From Labilibaculum manganireducens (GTDB taxonomy: Bacteria > Bacteroidota > Bacteroidia > Bacteroidales > Marinifilaceae), in assembly GCF_002843385.1 (NCBI RefSeq), contig NZ_MVDE01000021.1, positions 1 to 64,000 of the forward strand: a DNA stretch of 64,000 bases, written 5' to 3'. The notes under the pieces were generated by a model. The model was not told where the DNA came from and ran no database searches. It was given only the letters and a program-made list of their open reading frames with translations. Position 1 is the first letter of the stretch. Every line of letters begins with the position of its first letter. This document shows, piece by piece, positions 35,645-44,489 of the stretch. The translations under genes were made by a program, and so were the position numbers.

Positions 35645-35684
35645 AATAAAACAGGGAAACCAATAATGATTTCCCTGTTTTATT
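35645..35684. terminator. Strong terminator after superoxide reductase gene
   Basis: A perfect 15-bp stem (35645-35659 with 35670-35684, core ACAGGGAAA/TTTCCCTGT), a ten-base loop and flanking A/T runs lie 16 bp after the stop codon of the minus-strand superoxide reductase gene. Confidence 0.85.
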
Positions 35685-35699
35685 ATTTTGAATCAGTAG

Positions 35700-36080
35700 T
35701 TATTCTGCAACTTCCACCAATTTTTCATCTGAGTGCCATAAGCCATGTTTTGTACAGAAAGCTACAGCGGTTAGTTTCATTTTACGTGATGGTACTATGT
35801 AAAAATCAACTTCAGCCTGATTGGCTTCACCACCTAAAATTCCTGTTGTAAAAGTAGCTTGTGTTAACATTTTTTCCCCATCCCAAAGTTGAACCCAAGC
35901 AACATAGTGATCGAAATCATCCGGATGAGAATAAGCATCACCAATTTTCACTTTCACTTTAAATTTCTCACCTTTTTTAGCTGAGTCATCGCAGTGAATA
36001 AATGCAGAATGTCTGTCGATATAATCTTTCTTAGCTTCACCATCAATGGTGTTAATGTCTTGGTACCTGTTAATTTTCAT
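35700..36080 (-). CDS. Superoxide reductase, class II (neelaredoxin type)
   Basis: The 126-residue cytoplasmic non-heme iron protein reduces superoxide to peroxide without making oxygen, typical of anaerobes. The iron ligands appear as His24 (DRHSAF), His52 (SHPDDF), His58 (DHYVAW), Cys109 and His112 (FCTKHGLW). There is no N-terminal desulforedoxin domain, so it is the single-iron class II form. The usual Glu-Lys before the first His is Asp-Arg here, a conservative change near the active site. The frame is open to 36224, but the upstream part overlaps the end of the peroxiredoxin gene; the ATG at 36080 is the proper start. It is cotranscribed with the peroxiredoxin, which would remove the peroxide formed. 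Confidence 0.9.
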   Translation of the reverse strand: MKINRYQDINTIDGEAKKDYIDRHSAFIHCDDSAKKGEKFKVKVKIGDAYSHPDDFDHYVAWVQLWDGEKMLTQATFTTGILGGEANQAEVDFYIVPSRKMKLTAVAFCTKHGLWHSDEKLVEVAE

Positions 36081-36142
36081 GTTTTGTTTTTTTGATTTTA
36101 TTCCCTGTAAAATTAGGGATGAGAGGATTGTTTTGTTTTTTA

Positions 36143-36775
36143 TTAGTTTTTGCTTAGGTATTCTGCAACACCATCGGCAGTAGCTTGCATAGCTTCTTTT
36201 CCTTTGTTCCAGTTTGCAGGACAAACTTCGCCATTTTCTTCGAAATGCTGCAATGCATCAACCATACGAATTGCTTCATCAACACTTCTTCCCAATGGCA
36301 AATCGTTAATTACCGAGTGACGAACAGTTCCTTTTTTATCGATAAGGAATAATCCGCGGTAGGCAACAGGTGCTCCTGTAGATACTGCATTTCCGTCTTC
36401 ATTGTAATCGTATTCTGAAGCTAATACGCCATAGTTTTCAGAAATAGTTTTTGATAAATCGGCCACCAAAGGATAAGTAACACCTTTAATACCACCTTTA
36501 TTTTTATCAGTATTTAACCATGCAAAGTGAGAGTATTCTGAATCTACAGAACAACCAACAACAGCCACGTTCCTGGCTTCGAATTCTGCAAGTTTTTCCT
36601 GAAAGGCAATCAATTCGGTTGGACAAACAAAAGTGAAATCCAAAGGATAGAAGAAGAATACTACTTCCTGCTTACCAACAAATTGATCCAATGAAAAATT
36701 TTCAACAATCTGATTTCCGTTAACAACAGCACCGGCAGAGAATGATGGTGCTTTTTTACCAATTAAAGTTTGCAT
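36143..36775 (-). CDS. Typical 2-Cys peroxiredoxin (AhpC/TSA family)
   Basis: The 210-residue enzyme detoxifies hydrogen peroxide and organic peroxides. The peroxidatic cysteine is Cys51 in DFTFVCPTELIAFQ, and the resolving cysteine is Cys185 in NGEVCPANWNKG. VVGCSVDSEYSHFAW and the FLIDKKGTVRHSVIND block are standard for Prx1-type proteins. No AhpF or dedicated thioredoxin reductase is nearby, so electrons come from elsewhere. It lies first in a two-gene unit with superoxide reductase, an efficient superoxide-to-water pair. A well-formed promoter precedes it. Confidence 0.95.
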   Translation of the reverse strand: MQTLIGKKAPSFSAGAVVNGNQIVENFSLDQFVGKQEVVFFFYPLDFTFVCPTELIAFQEKLAEFEARNVAVVGCSVDSEYSHFAWLNTDKNKGGIKGVTYPLVADLSKTISENYGVLASEYDYNEDGNAVSTGAPVAYRGLFLIDKKGTVRHSVINDLPLGRSVDEAIRMVDALQHFEENGEVCPANWNKGKEAMQATADGVAEYLSKN

Positions 36776-36823
36776 TTTATTTTGTGTTTTAATGATTATT
36801 AATCTTGCTTTTTGTAATGATTA

Positions 36824-36855
36824 CAAATGTAGAATTGATTTGACTAAGGCACAAA
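36824..36855 (-). promoter_or_regulatory. Bacteroidota-type promoter for peroxiredoxin/superoxide reductase
   Basis: On the minus strand TTTG (36852-36855) and TACATTTG (36824-36831) are separated by 20 bp, matching the phylum consensus exactly. The expected transcript has a leader of about 43 nt. The rest of the gap to 37125 shows no further feature. Confidence 0.75.
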
Positions 36856-37124
36856 TTATATTAATCAATAATCTTTATACCTGCATCGAGAGAATTAATA
36901 TCATTACTAATAGATTCTTTAACTATTCAGTCTTTCAGATAAATCCAATGGAAGGTAGAGGATAAAGGCTCATAAAGTTTTTATTTGAATGATAATTTTT
37001 AGTTTTGTAGAAGTTGCCAAATTTAGTTTGGATAAAAGTATCTTACTGTCTTGTCAGCATTGTTGAGGATATTTTTAAATTTAAACTGTCTCGGGAAAAG
37101 CTCCGATTAACAAATAAGAAAGAA

Positions 37125-37931
37125 ATGCGGGTATTTGATAATATAATAGAACTTACTGATTTTAAGGATTGTGCAGGAGAAATAAGTATATCGATATTTG
37201 AGACTGAAGAAAGATCCTGTGTACCGTATTTTGTTTATTTACCTCCAAATTGGACTCCGAATAAAACCTATCCATTGGTTTTGTTTATGCATGGGCAAGG
37301 CGGCGACGAAGGTACATTTAAGAAATACGTTCGGGCAGAACAATTGAATGATTGGATTCGTAATGGAGATATTGAGCCGGTTGTTATTGCAGGAATTCGT
37401 GGAGATAATGATCGTGACAACGTTCAGTGGTTTTCAGAGAAAAATGAACGTCTTTTAGTAAAAGAGCAGGGTGGTGAATTCATTCAGTTTTGTCAGGATT
37501 CTTTTAATGCAGGAGGTCATGGTAAACAGATTTCAATTGAAGGGCATTCACGCGGAGCTGCCGGAGCGATTCATTACTATTTGAAATATCCGGGGTTGTT
37601 TTCGTCGATTATTGGAATGGGCTATGTAAGTGATTATACTCTGGAAAACAACTTCATACTTGGGCAAAACAATTTAGAGATTTTAAAAGGTAAATCAACA
37701 CCGCTTAAACTTGAAATTGGTACCGAAGATAGTTTTGTCCGGACTAAGAATCGCAGAGCTAGTTTTGAAATGCATCAGTTCTTAAAGGAAAATGAGATAG
37801 ATCACTCTTTTGAAATATTGCATGGCGTTGAACATGGTTTTGATACCTATTGGAATTATTACAGCGACGAAGGAATGTTGAATGGTTTGTCGCATTTAAA
37901 GTTTCACGAACGAAGCAGAAATTGTAGGTAA
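37125..37931 (+). CDS. Alpha/beta hydrolase (esterase-like)
   Basis: The 268-residue protein lacks a signal peptide and is probably cytoplasmic. LFMHGQGGDEGTF gives the oxyanion HG region, IEGHSRGAAGAIHYY contains the nucleophile Ser in GHSRG, the acid is probably in IGTEDSFVRTKNR and the base His is in LHGVEHGFDTYW. It resembles the predicted esterase/feruloyl-esterase-like group. The frame is open back to a TTG at 37014, but that would add 37 poorly conserved residues; MRVFDNIIEL at 37125 is more natural. It is a single gene; the substrate is unknown. Confidence 0.75.
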   Translation: MRVFDNIIELTDFKDCAGEISISIFETEERSCVPYFVYLPPNWTPNKTYPLVLFMHGQGGDEGTFKKYVRAEQLNDWIRNGDIEPVVIAGIRGDNDRDNVQWFSEKNERLLVKEQGGEFIQFCQDSFNAGGHGKQISIEGHSRGAAGAIHYYLKYPGLFSSIIGMGYVSDYTLENNFILGQNNLEILKGKSTPLKLEIGTEDSFVRTKNRRASFEMHQFLKENEIDHSFEILHGVEHGFDTYWNYYSDEGMLNGLSHLKFHERSRNCR

Positions 37932-37994
37932 ATACTTCGCATAATATCAAAAAGTTATCTATTTTGTACATAATTATTTCAAAATTGAATTCTT

Positions 37995-39077
37995 ATGAAA
38001 TTAACCCGTTGTTTTTTTGTTTTTATCCTGTTGCTTCCGATTAAAAGTATAGCTCAGGATACTGTATATTTTAATCAGGATTGGCTGGTTGCTGAGAAAG
38101 AGACCGCTCAGTTTTTTTCTACAATAAATAAAATTACAGAGAATCAATTTTTGGTAAAAGACTTTACAATTGATAACGTGCTTTTGTCAGATTATCATTA
38201 TAAGGGTTTGCAAACAAATATTGATTGGAAAAGACTTTATGAGGTTGGCTTTAATAAATATGCAATCGAAAATGGGACAAGCAGGGAATATTATCCTTCA
38301 GGACGCAAGAAGAAGGAATTTGAATATGTGGATGGGCAACAAAAAGGGATGGTGACCTTTTGGTGGAAAAATGGAAAAAAAGAAAAGGAGTTTTTTGCTG
38401 TCAATAATATTGCGAATGGCATTTACTCAGAGTTTTTCGAAAGTGGAGAACCCAGTTTAAGTGTGAAATTTTTGAATGATACTTTAAACGGACCGGCTAT
38501 TTATTATTATCCGAATGGCGGGATATCCCATATGGGAAAGTTTAAAAAGGGAATTAAGTTTGGAGTTTGGACATACCTTTCGGAAGATGGCAAGCCTGTT
38601 GCCGAGGAGTTATATCAAAACACTTATTTTATTGATGGAGCTAAGGTAAATATTAGTTTCCCGGAAGGAGTCTGGTATTTATCGGAAAAGTACAAGGTTG
38701 ACGACAGATTAAGTTTTCTTTTTTACAGATTAGGAATGAATGAGGATGAGAATACGGAAGATTTAGCATCTTGTCTGATTTCCTTAGAGGCTGTACCATC
38801 AGATATTGGTTTGATTGATTACTCTTCGCACAGAAGAAGACGTCTTTCTGTTGATGTAAAGAGAGTTATTCCTAAAGAGAAACAACTGTTTTTTCTTCCT
38901 CAAAGTATAGCTTATTTAGGAAACCATACCGATTCAGAAGATAATGAACGAACAACAATTGTTCTACATTCTCTTCAAGATGAAGTTGGAATGGAGTTAA
39001 TTCTTGATTGTTCAAGTGAAAATTATGAAGATTTAAAAGCGGAATTTGAATACATACTGAAATCTCTTAAAAAGTAA
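37995..39077 (+). CDS. Secreted protein with MORN-like (toxin-antitoxin YwqK-type) repeats
   Basis: The 360-residue protein has a signal peptide ending PIKSIAQDTVYF. Residues about 95-215 consist of repeated strand pairs with the MORN-variant pattern, for example SREYYPSGRKKKEFEYVDGQ, MVTFWWKNGKKEKEFF, YSEFFESGEPSLSVKFLND, PAIYYYPNGGISHMGKFKKG and FGVWTYLSEDGK. The C-terminal part (about 220-360) is a different mixed domain without a recognised motif. Such repeats in Bacteroidota often occur in envelope proteins of unknown role. It follows the hydrolase gene by 63 bp in the same direction and may be cotranscribed. Confidence 0.75.
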   Translation: MKLTRCFFVFILLLPIKSIAQDTVYFNQDWLVAEKETAQFFSTINKITENQFLVKDFTIDNVLLSDYHYKGLQTNIDWKRLYEVGFNKYAIENGTSREYYPSGRKKKEFEYVDGQQKGMVTFWWKNGKKEKEFFAVNNIANGIYSEFFESGEPSLSVKFLNDTLNGPAIYYYPNGGISHMGKFKKGIKFGVWTYLSEDGKPVAEELYQNTYFIDGAKVNISFPEGVWYLSEKYKVDDRLSFLFYRLGMNEDENTEDLASCLISLEAVPSDIGLIDYSSHRRRRLSVDVKRVIPKEKQLFFLPQSIAYLGNHTDSEDNERTTIVLHSLQDEVGMELILDCSSENYEDLKAEFEYILKSLKK

Positions 39078-39334
39078 TAGTTCCAAAAGGCATTTTAAAT
39101 TAAATGATGAAAGTCATTTCTACTCAATTTTATTTATCATCCATTCTAATATCTATAATATAATTATCAATGTTTCGTGCGTATTATTTACCCAAGATAC
39201 AAGAATCGTTGAGGCTGGTCATAATGAGCCTAAAAGAAAAAGCCGCATTTTTATTCAAATCTGTATCTTTCATAAATTGTTGAATTTATTTGCGTTATAC
39301 CCTTGAGATATCACAATCAGACAATTCTTAAGCG

Positions 39335-40171
39335 TTATTCTTCATCTTCATCAAAATAATCATCCTCATCAAGCAGGAAGAGCTCATTTTCATTTACTAT
39401 TTCTTTAGAGTAGGGTGGGATTTCGAAGTAGAACGGCATTTCGAAAACCGGCAATGTTTCTTTAAAAAACTGACACAATGAATAGCGTTCTTTTTGAGCC
39501 AGATAGGTAAGAAGTCGGTCTTTGGTTTCCTGACATATTTTGGTTGTAAACATTTCATTTATCTCATCGGGAGCATTTTGCAGCAACCACTCCAATGAGT
39601 CGAGATCTTCACGAAAAAGATCGGCCGAAAAAGATTCAAAGTTCAAAAGGTTACTTAAGGGATCCTGTATTTCAGGCATGTATAGTTTCTCTTTGTCTTT
39701 TGTTTTTAGCTCGTACAGAAGATTGGAGAGGACACATATCCGTTTTGCGATGTTCTTGTTTACATTTTTTATAGACTTTGCCTTTTTACGGGTAAAAGTT
39801 CTTTCGGCAGGAACTGGAAAAGAGACCAAATGTTTTTCAACAATGGCGCAAGACTTGTAATATTTTCGTTCGAGCAGATGGCTTAGCAATTTTTGTTTAA
39901 CTATATCTGTGACAGGTTCTACCAACGTCCTCATGATGTAAACCAAGGCTTTTGGGTCGTTTTTTGCAACCCAGGCTACGCTGTCGTAATAAGTGCCAAG
40001 ATCATCAAAACTAATGTCATCAATATCGCAAATGTCATCAATGCTGGAAATCATATAAACCGAGTTAAGAGCGTATTTGTACCAGCGGTAACGGGGTTTT
40101 CCATCTATATCTTCCCATTCGTAGGTAGTAGCCTCGTGAAGATCCATATTGTTTAGAATATCATAAAACAT
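39335..40171 (-). CDS. Uncharacterised cytoplasmic protein with acidic C-terminus
   Basis: The 278-residue protein lacks a signal peptide or membrane helix. It is mainly helical, with a strongly acidic tail (LLDEDDYFDEDEE) and a basic central stretch (FTRKKAKSIKNVNKNIAKRI, about residues 130-150). A second ATG eight codons downstream, MDLHEATTYEW, is possible. It lies 39 bp after a gene for a zinc-ribbon protein on the same strand, suggesting a two-gene unit. I do not recognise the family. Confidence 0.65.
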   Translation of the reverse strand: MFYDILNNMDLHEATTYEWEDIDGKPRYRWYKYALNSVYMISSIDDICDIDDISFDDLGTYYDSVAWVAKNDPKALVYIMRTLVEPVTDIVKQKLLSHLLERKYYKSCAIVEKHLVSFPVPAERTFTRKKAKSIKNVNKNIAKRICVLSNLLYELKTKDKEKLYMPEIQDPLSNLLNFESFSADLFREDLDSLEWLLQNAPDEINEMFTTKICQETKDRLLTYLAQKERYSLCQFFKETLPVFEMPFYFEIPPYSKEIVNENELFLLDEDDYFDEDEE

Positions 40172-40210
40172 ATTATTGTGTATTTTTTTTGGTTTTTTTA
40201 GTTCAAATTC

Positions 40211-40639
40211 TTATGCGTTTGAAGATTCATTATCTTCAGGAACAGCCTTGTCTTGTTTAATAATCTGAGAAAGCAATTCTCCGCAATTCGGACAAAAATT
40301 GACTGGGTTATAGATCAAAAAATCACATTTTTCACAATTCATTTTTCGGTAAATAGTAAGCTTGGTATCCCTCAAATTTGAATCATTTTTATTTGGTTCT
40401 TTTTTGATTGGTCTGTTTTTGTCAAGAGTTTTTTCTTTTGTAATAAGTTTGGGGTAACTGAAGCCTGCTAATTCATGTAGTTTAAGTATTTCAAACTCAC
40501 CGATTGATTTGTATCCTGCAAAAACACTTTTTGCGAGACTAATTTCCAGATTAAGTATTTCAGCAATATCTTCAGCCTTTAGTTTTTTTTTAGCTAATTG
40601 TTTGTCGAATTCTTCAGAGTTTATGTAGGATGTAGTCAT
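40211..40639 (-). CDS. Small HTH-like protein with C-terminal zinc ribbon
   Basis: The 142-residue protein has an N-terminal helical segment, KKLKAEDIAEILNLEISLAK, compatible with a Cro/CI-like helix-turn-helix, and a C-terminal zinc ribbon with C-x2-C...C-x2-C in NCEKCDFLIYN and FCPNCGELLSQ. A basic linker joins them. It may be a regulator or nucleic-acid-binding protein for the downstream gene at 39335-40171; this is inference. No family name can be given. Confidence 0.65.
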   Translation of the reverse strand: MTTSYINSEEFDKQLAKKKLKAEDIAEILNLEISLAKSVFAGYKSIGEFEILKLHELAGFSYPKLITKEKTLDKNRPIKKEPNKNDSNLRDTKLTIYRKMNCEKCDFLIYNPVNFCPNCGELLSQIIKQDKAVPEDNESSNA

Positions 40640-40726
40640 ATATTTTTATTGTTCATTATTAAAAGTCATAATTGATTGAGAGCACTAAATTGTAAAGACT
40701 TAAGAATAGTAATAAACCTTAAATAT

Positions 40727-42952
40727 TTATCTTATTCTAATTATTCGAATCTTATCTATTCGAACCGTGTTAACCTCCTGGTTCATGTTTTTATTAAATT
40801 CTTCAAAACTAATTTTAAAGAAATTATTTCTGTTTGTCAGATCAATGAGAAAGGAGTTGGAGTAGCCGTAATTATTCCAGTCACCTTCGCCACGTTGCGG
40901 AAATACGAGACTTCCGGCATAGCTGTTATTTACCCATAAACTACGATTTGCACATTTGTTGTTGGTATTTACAGGGCCATTTCCGTTTGCGTATAAAAAA
41001 TCGATATAGTACTTTCCTTCATTAGGAATTCGAATGTTGAAATAGAATTCCCGATTTTTTTTCTTGCTCAATTCAACATAGGAGGTTTTGGCATTGGAGT
41101 CAAATTGTTCAGCTTCAATATGTTTTTCATAATTGGAATCGTATACATACAGTGGCTCACTATAGAACGATAAATTTCCCAAACCATCGTCTGTCTGAAT
41201 TTGAAATTCGCTGGGTTCGCTAATGTGTACTTCTGACATATAATTGTCTTCGGTTTGCAGAAGGAGTTCTCCGTTACGGTATACACGGTAATGATCCGCA
41301 TTTTCTTTTTTATCCCATAACAATTGATTTTCAATAAAGCGGAGCGAAGTAGTTTCGGGCGACACCATATTATCTACCAAATTTATTTCTGATTTGGCAG
41401 GCAACTGATTGTTCATTCTAATTTCAATCTTGTGTTTCCCTTCCATTTCTTTTGGTACGATGGGACGTTGGTAATATTTTCCATCTAAGGAGTAGTAGTT
41501 AATTTTGTTGCCAAAGCCGTAAATTTCGATGTCTAAAATTGCATTCTGATAGCGAAGTCCTTTGATACTTTGTTTGCCTTTGTATTCTCTCGGGATAAAA
41601 GGTCTGAATTCTAAATAATCGGCTGTGTAATTCATTCCCATTAGAATCCGGTAAAAAGTAGATAAGGAACCGGCAACACTCCAAAGTTGACGGTCAGAAT
41701 TGATTTCAGTTCCGTTAAAATCACCATTTTTAATTAAAAGATTTTCTTTATTGGTGAGAAAGAGTGTACTTGACCGCAGTATGTTGGCAATTCCCCATTG
41801 AACACTTTCAACATTATTTGTCCTGCTTGAAGCCCAATTCCAATAAGCCTGAACAAAAGGCCAAATTGCCTTATTGTGATAGGCTGGTATGTTTGGAATC
41901 TGAGGATAGAAACATGGGGTTCCAAACTTGGTAACCGGAGTATTTGATATGATCTCTTTTTGTCTTTCTTCATTGGTGATATCCCATAGAACCATAAGTG
42001 CCTCACCCAAAGTTTCCGATTTATCCGAAAGCAATTGATTCTTTCTTCCGTAAAGATATTGTCCAAAATATTTTTTTTCGGGCAACCAAAGTTTTTCATT
42101 CAGGCTGTTTTTTAAGGCCTCCGAAATATCCTGATATTTTTGAACATCTTTTCCAAGTATTTTTCCCATTTTCATCAATACCTGCAGACTTTGGTAGTGT
42201 ACTGCCTGAGTTCCCAAATTATAGGAGTTGTAAATATCAATTGGTTCCATCCATTTTGGATATGATTGTTCCCGCCAGTCTAAAAAAGAAGATTCTCCTT
42301 TAAATAGATATTTCTGATAATCCCAAACCACATTCAGATCATCTTCAGTAGAATTCTTAATGATGAAATAAACTTTCCTCAACCAATCCATGTCTCCGGT
42401 AGACTTGTACAGTTCCCAGGCTGCCGTTGACCAGATCATTCGATCAGAACTTACCGGCCAGGAACCTCCTGTGCCTGTGTCCTGTACAATTTTTCCCTGC
42501 TTAACTTTTTTCAGCAAACTTTTTTTAGAAATTTCAGGATTAGTAATGGCAAGGGCTAAAATCACGCTGTAGCTGATGTCGCGGGTCCAAACACCATTCC
42601 ATTTTTCACCTGTATTAAAAGTTGTGTTGGGAGCAATATTCTTTTCTATCTCTTCAAGCGAAAGCTGATAAATTGCGTTGAGTAAAACGTGATTTGATTC
42701 GTATTTGGGGTATTTGCTTAAGTTGGTATTAAGTTGCCATTCTTTACTATTCAATCCCGGGTAATTAGAGCTGATGTGCGAATTGTTGTGTGCTATAGCA
42801 GTATGTTCTCCTTGCTCTATTCGATTAGGGAATACTGTAAAGTCTGAAGATTGATACAAAATGTAATCTTCAGGATTACATTGATTTAAAAGTACAATTG
42901 AGAGTAGAATTGTAATAAAAATCAGGGATGGAATGAAAAACCATTTTTTCAT
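40727..42952 (-). CDS. Six-hairpin glycosidase-like lipoprotein
   Basis: The 741-residue protein has an N-terminal lipoprotein signal (IVLLNQCNPEDY) followed by an alpha/alpha-toroid glycosidase region (about residues 85-500). Motifs include NGVWTRDISYSVILALAIT, GGSWPVSSDRMIWSTAAWEL, SFLDWREQSYPKW and WPFVQAYWNWAS, reminiscent of GH63/GH37/amylo-alpha-1,6-glucosidase relatives with acidic residues in TRD and DWRE. The C-terminal region (about 540-741) is beta-rich, ending in a carbohydrate-binding-like domain. It is probably an outer-membrane or periplasmic glycosidase. The precise GH family and substrate cannot be fixed from motifs. Confidence 0.78.
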   Translation of the reverse strand: MKKWFFIPSLIFITILLSIVLLNQCNPEDYILYQSSDFTVFPNRIEQGEHTAIAHNNSHISSNYPGLNSKEWQLNTNLSKYPKYESNHVLLNAIYQLSLEEIEKNIAPNTTFNTGEKWNGVWTRDISYSVILALAITNPEISKKSLLKKVKQGKIVQDTGTGGSWPVSSDRMIWSTAAWELYKSTGDMDWLRKVYFIIKNSTEDDLNVVWDYQKYLFKGESSFLDWREQSYPKWMEPIDIYNSYNLGTQAVHYQSLQVLMKMGKILGKDVQKYQDISEALKNSLNEKLWLPEKKYFGQYLYGRKNQLLSDKSETLGEALMVLWDITNEERQKEIISNTPVTKFGTPCFYPQIPNIPAYHNKAIWPFVQAYWNWASSRTNNVESVQWGIANILRSSTLFLTNKENLLIKNGDFNGTEINSDRQLWSVAGSLSTFYRILMGMNYTADYLEFRPFIPREYKGKQSIKGLRYQNAILDIEIYGFGNKINYYSLDGKYYQRPIVPKEMEGKHKIEIRMNNQLPAKSEINLVDNMVSPETTSLRFIENQLLWDKKENADHYRVYRNGELLLQTEDNYMSEVHISEPSEFQIQTDDGLGNLSFYSEPLYVYDSNYEKHIEAEQFDSNAKTSYVELSKKKNREFYFNIRIPNEGKYYIDFLYANGNGPVNTNNKCANRSLWVNNSYAGSLVFPQRGEGDWNNYGYSNSFLIDLTNRNNFFKISFEEFNKNMNQEVNTVRIDKIRIIRIR

Positions 42953-43160
42953 TTGTAGTGTTTTTGATATGCTTTTAAAAGTAACAAATTATGGAAAACT
43001 AATAACAGATATTAAGAAATAATATTGTACAAGTTGTTGATAAGAATGCGAATTGTTCAAAAAATAGCAATGGATGAATTGCAGTTTGTTATCATTACAT
43101 ATATTGGGATTTGAATGAGTCTTGAATGCAACAATTAAGTCAAATAATTGTGTCATTAAA

Positions 43161-43188
43161 AAAAAAGCGACCAAAGCCGCTTTTTTGT
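43161..43188 (-). terminator. Terminator between glycosidase and OB-fold genes
   Basis: AAAAAAGCG (43161-43169) pairs with CGCTTTTTT (43178-43186). It lies about 110 bp downstream of the minus-strand gene ending at 43295 and is the only feature seen in the 342-bp gap from 42953. Confidence 0.6.
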
Positions 43189-43294
43189 TGTGATAAATAG
43201 TTGTATGTAGTTAAAAGAAAGTGTTTAATTAAATTTATGTAGAAAATAAATGTAAAACAATATATAAACATATTTATTTCATTCGTATTGTTAT

Positions 43295-43999
43295 TTATTT
43301 TCTTTCTGTGTTCTGAATTTTAGCCTCTTCCATAATTACATCATAAGTATAGCCAGCTCCAAAATCTTTGTCCAATGCAATTGTTCCTGACACTTCAATA
43401 ATTTGCCCTATAGAAGCAACATCCTTACAGGTAATGGTAAGATCAAAATTACCCTCAAAATCGGAACCATCCTGAATGTGTATCCAGTTCTTACCCATAA
43501 TGTTTTGATTGAATTTGGTAACCTTTCCTTTCACAGATATCTGCTTACCCGAAAATTCATCCTTTTTTGAGAAGAGATCAGAAATACTTGTTATTCCTTT
43601 CGTCTTTTCTATTGAAACTTCAATTCTTTTAGCCTTTTGTTTCTTCATCGAAGAGGCTTGCATCGGCATATTGTTTTCAATAGGTGTGTCAGAAATGGTG
43701 TTTAAGAAATAAATAACAGGAAAGTCGCGGTTTAATTCTTTGCTGTGAAAATTTTTCATTTCCAATGCGCCTTTATAATAATACGCTTTGCCAACTTCTA
43801 TTGGTCGTTGACCAACGGCCAGCCATAAATCGTTATTCCCGTTTATATAGGTATAACCACCAGCATTAAATGTTTCTTTTACCAAAACTTTACTAACTCC
43901 AAGTGGGAGAGTAGCTTCTTGATTTTCAGTTTTTTTAGATTGACATGCAAATGAAAAAAATGCAAGTCCTAAAATCGTCAGTAATATTGATCTTTTCAT
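43295..43999 (-). CDS. OB-fold lipoprotein of unknown function
   Basis: The 234-residue lipoprotein has a signal peptide with lipobox FFSFACQSKK. The C-terminal part (about 135-230) has OB-fold nucleic-acid-binding-type strands: FSGKQISVKGKVTKFN, GKNWIHIQDGSDFEGNFDL, IGQIIEVSGTIALDKDFGAG and YTYDVIMEEAKI. In envelope proteins this fold usually mediates ligand or protein contacts, as in NrfJ-like proteins. The frame is open to 44044, but the ATG at 43999 directly starts the signal peptide. It is divergent from the redox-propeller locus by 490 bp; a link is possible but unproven. Confidence 0.75.
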   Translation of the reverse strand: MKRSILLTILGLAFFSFACQSKKTENQEATLPLGVSKVLVKETFNAGGYTYINGNNDLWLAVGQRPIEVGKAYYYKGALEMKNFHSKELNRDFPVIYFLNTISDTPIENNMPMQASSMKKQKAKRIEVSIEKTKGITSISDLFSKKDEFSGKQISVKGKVTKFNQNIMGKNWIHIQDGSDFEGNFDLTITCKDVASIGQIIEVSGTIALDKDFGAGYTYDVIMEEAKIQNTERK

Positions 44000-44189
44000 G
44001 TAGCTTTTTGTATTAGTGTATGTTTTAAAGATAATAGAAATCAAATAGAAAAATAAGGAATTATACAGTTGTCTATTTATTTTGATTTTAAAGAGGCGTT
44101 AAAAAGTTGTTAAACGTCCCTTGTTTTTGGTTGTTTGAATAATTTAATTGCGTTATTCCAGCCGAATTTATTTATTTGATTTAGTTTAT

Positions 44190-44211
44190 TTTACAGTAAA
44201 TGTACTGTAAA
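44190..44211. promoter_or_regulatory. 22-bp operator-like palindrome upstream of the propeller locus
   Basis: TTTACAGTA (44190-44198) and TACTGTAAA (44203-44211) are perfect nine-base arms around AATG, about 280 bp before the first propeller gene and 190 bp before the divergent OB-fold gene. It looks like a dimeric regulator site. A TATCTTTA near -7 consensus occurs at 44440-44447. Nothing else is seen in the 490-bp gap. Confidence 0.5.
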
Positions 44212-44489
44212 TTAAAAAAGACCTGTGAGTCTTTAAAGTTCGCATTTGAACAGTGATTGTTCGTAAGCGTGCGTTTTTTTTTAAATCTAAATAAGTATGA
44301 ATTTAACACCTTTTTGATGTTAAGATATTTGGTTCTTCTGGCATGATAAGTGTTGCATATTATGTCTTGTTTTTATTTAGACCTGAAATAGATTTAAGTT
44401 GAAATGCTATGTTAATTTCTAAAACAATGGAATAGCCTGTATCTTTAGAAAATTAGAATGTAATTTAATATTGAATAAAGCCCGTTATA

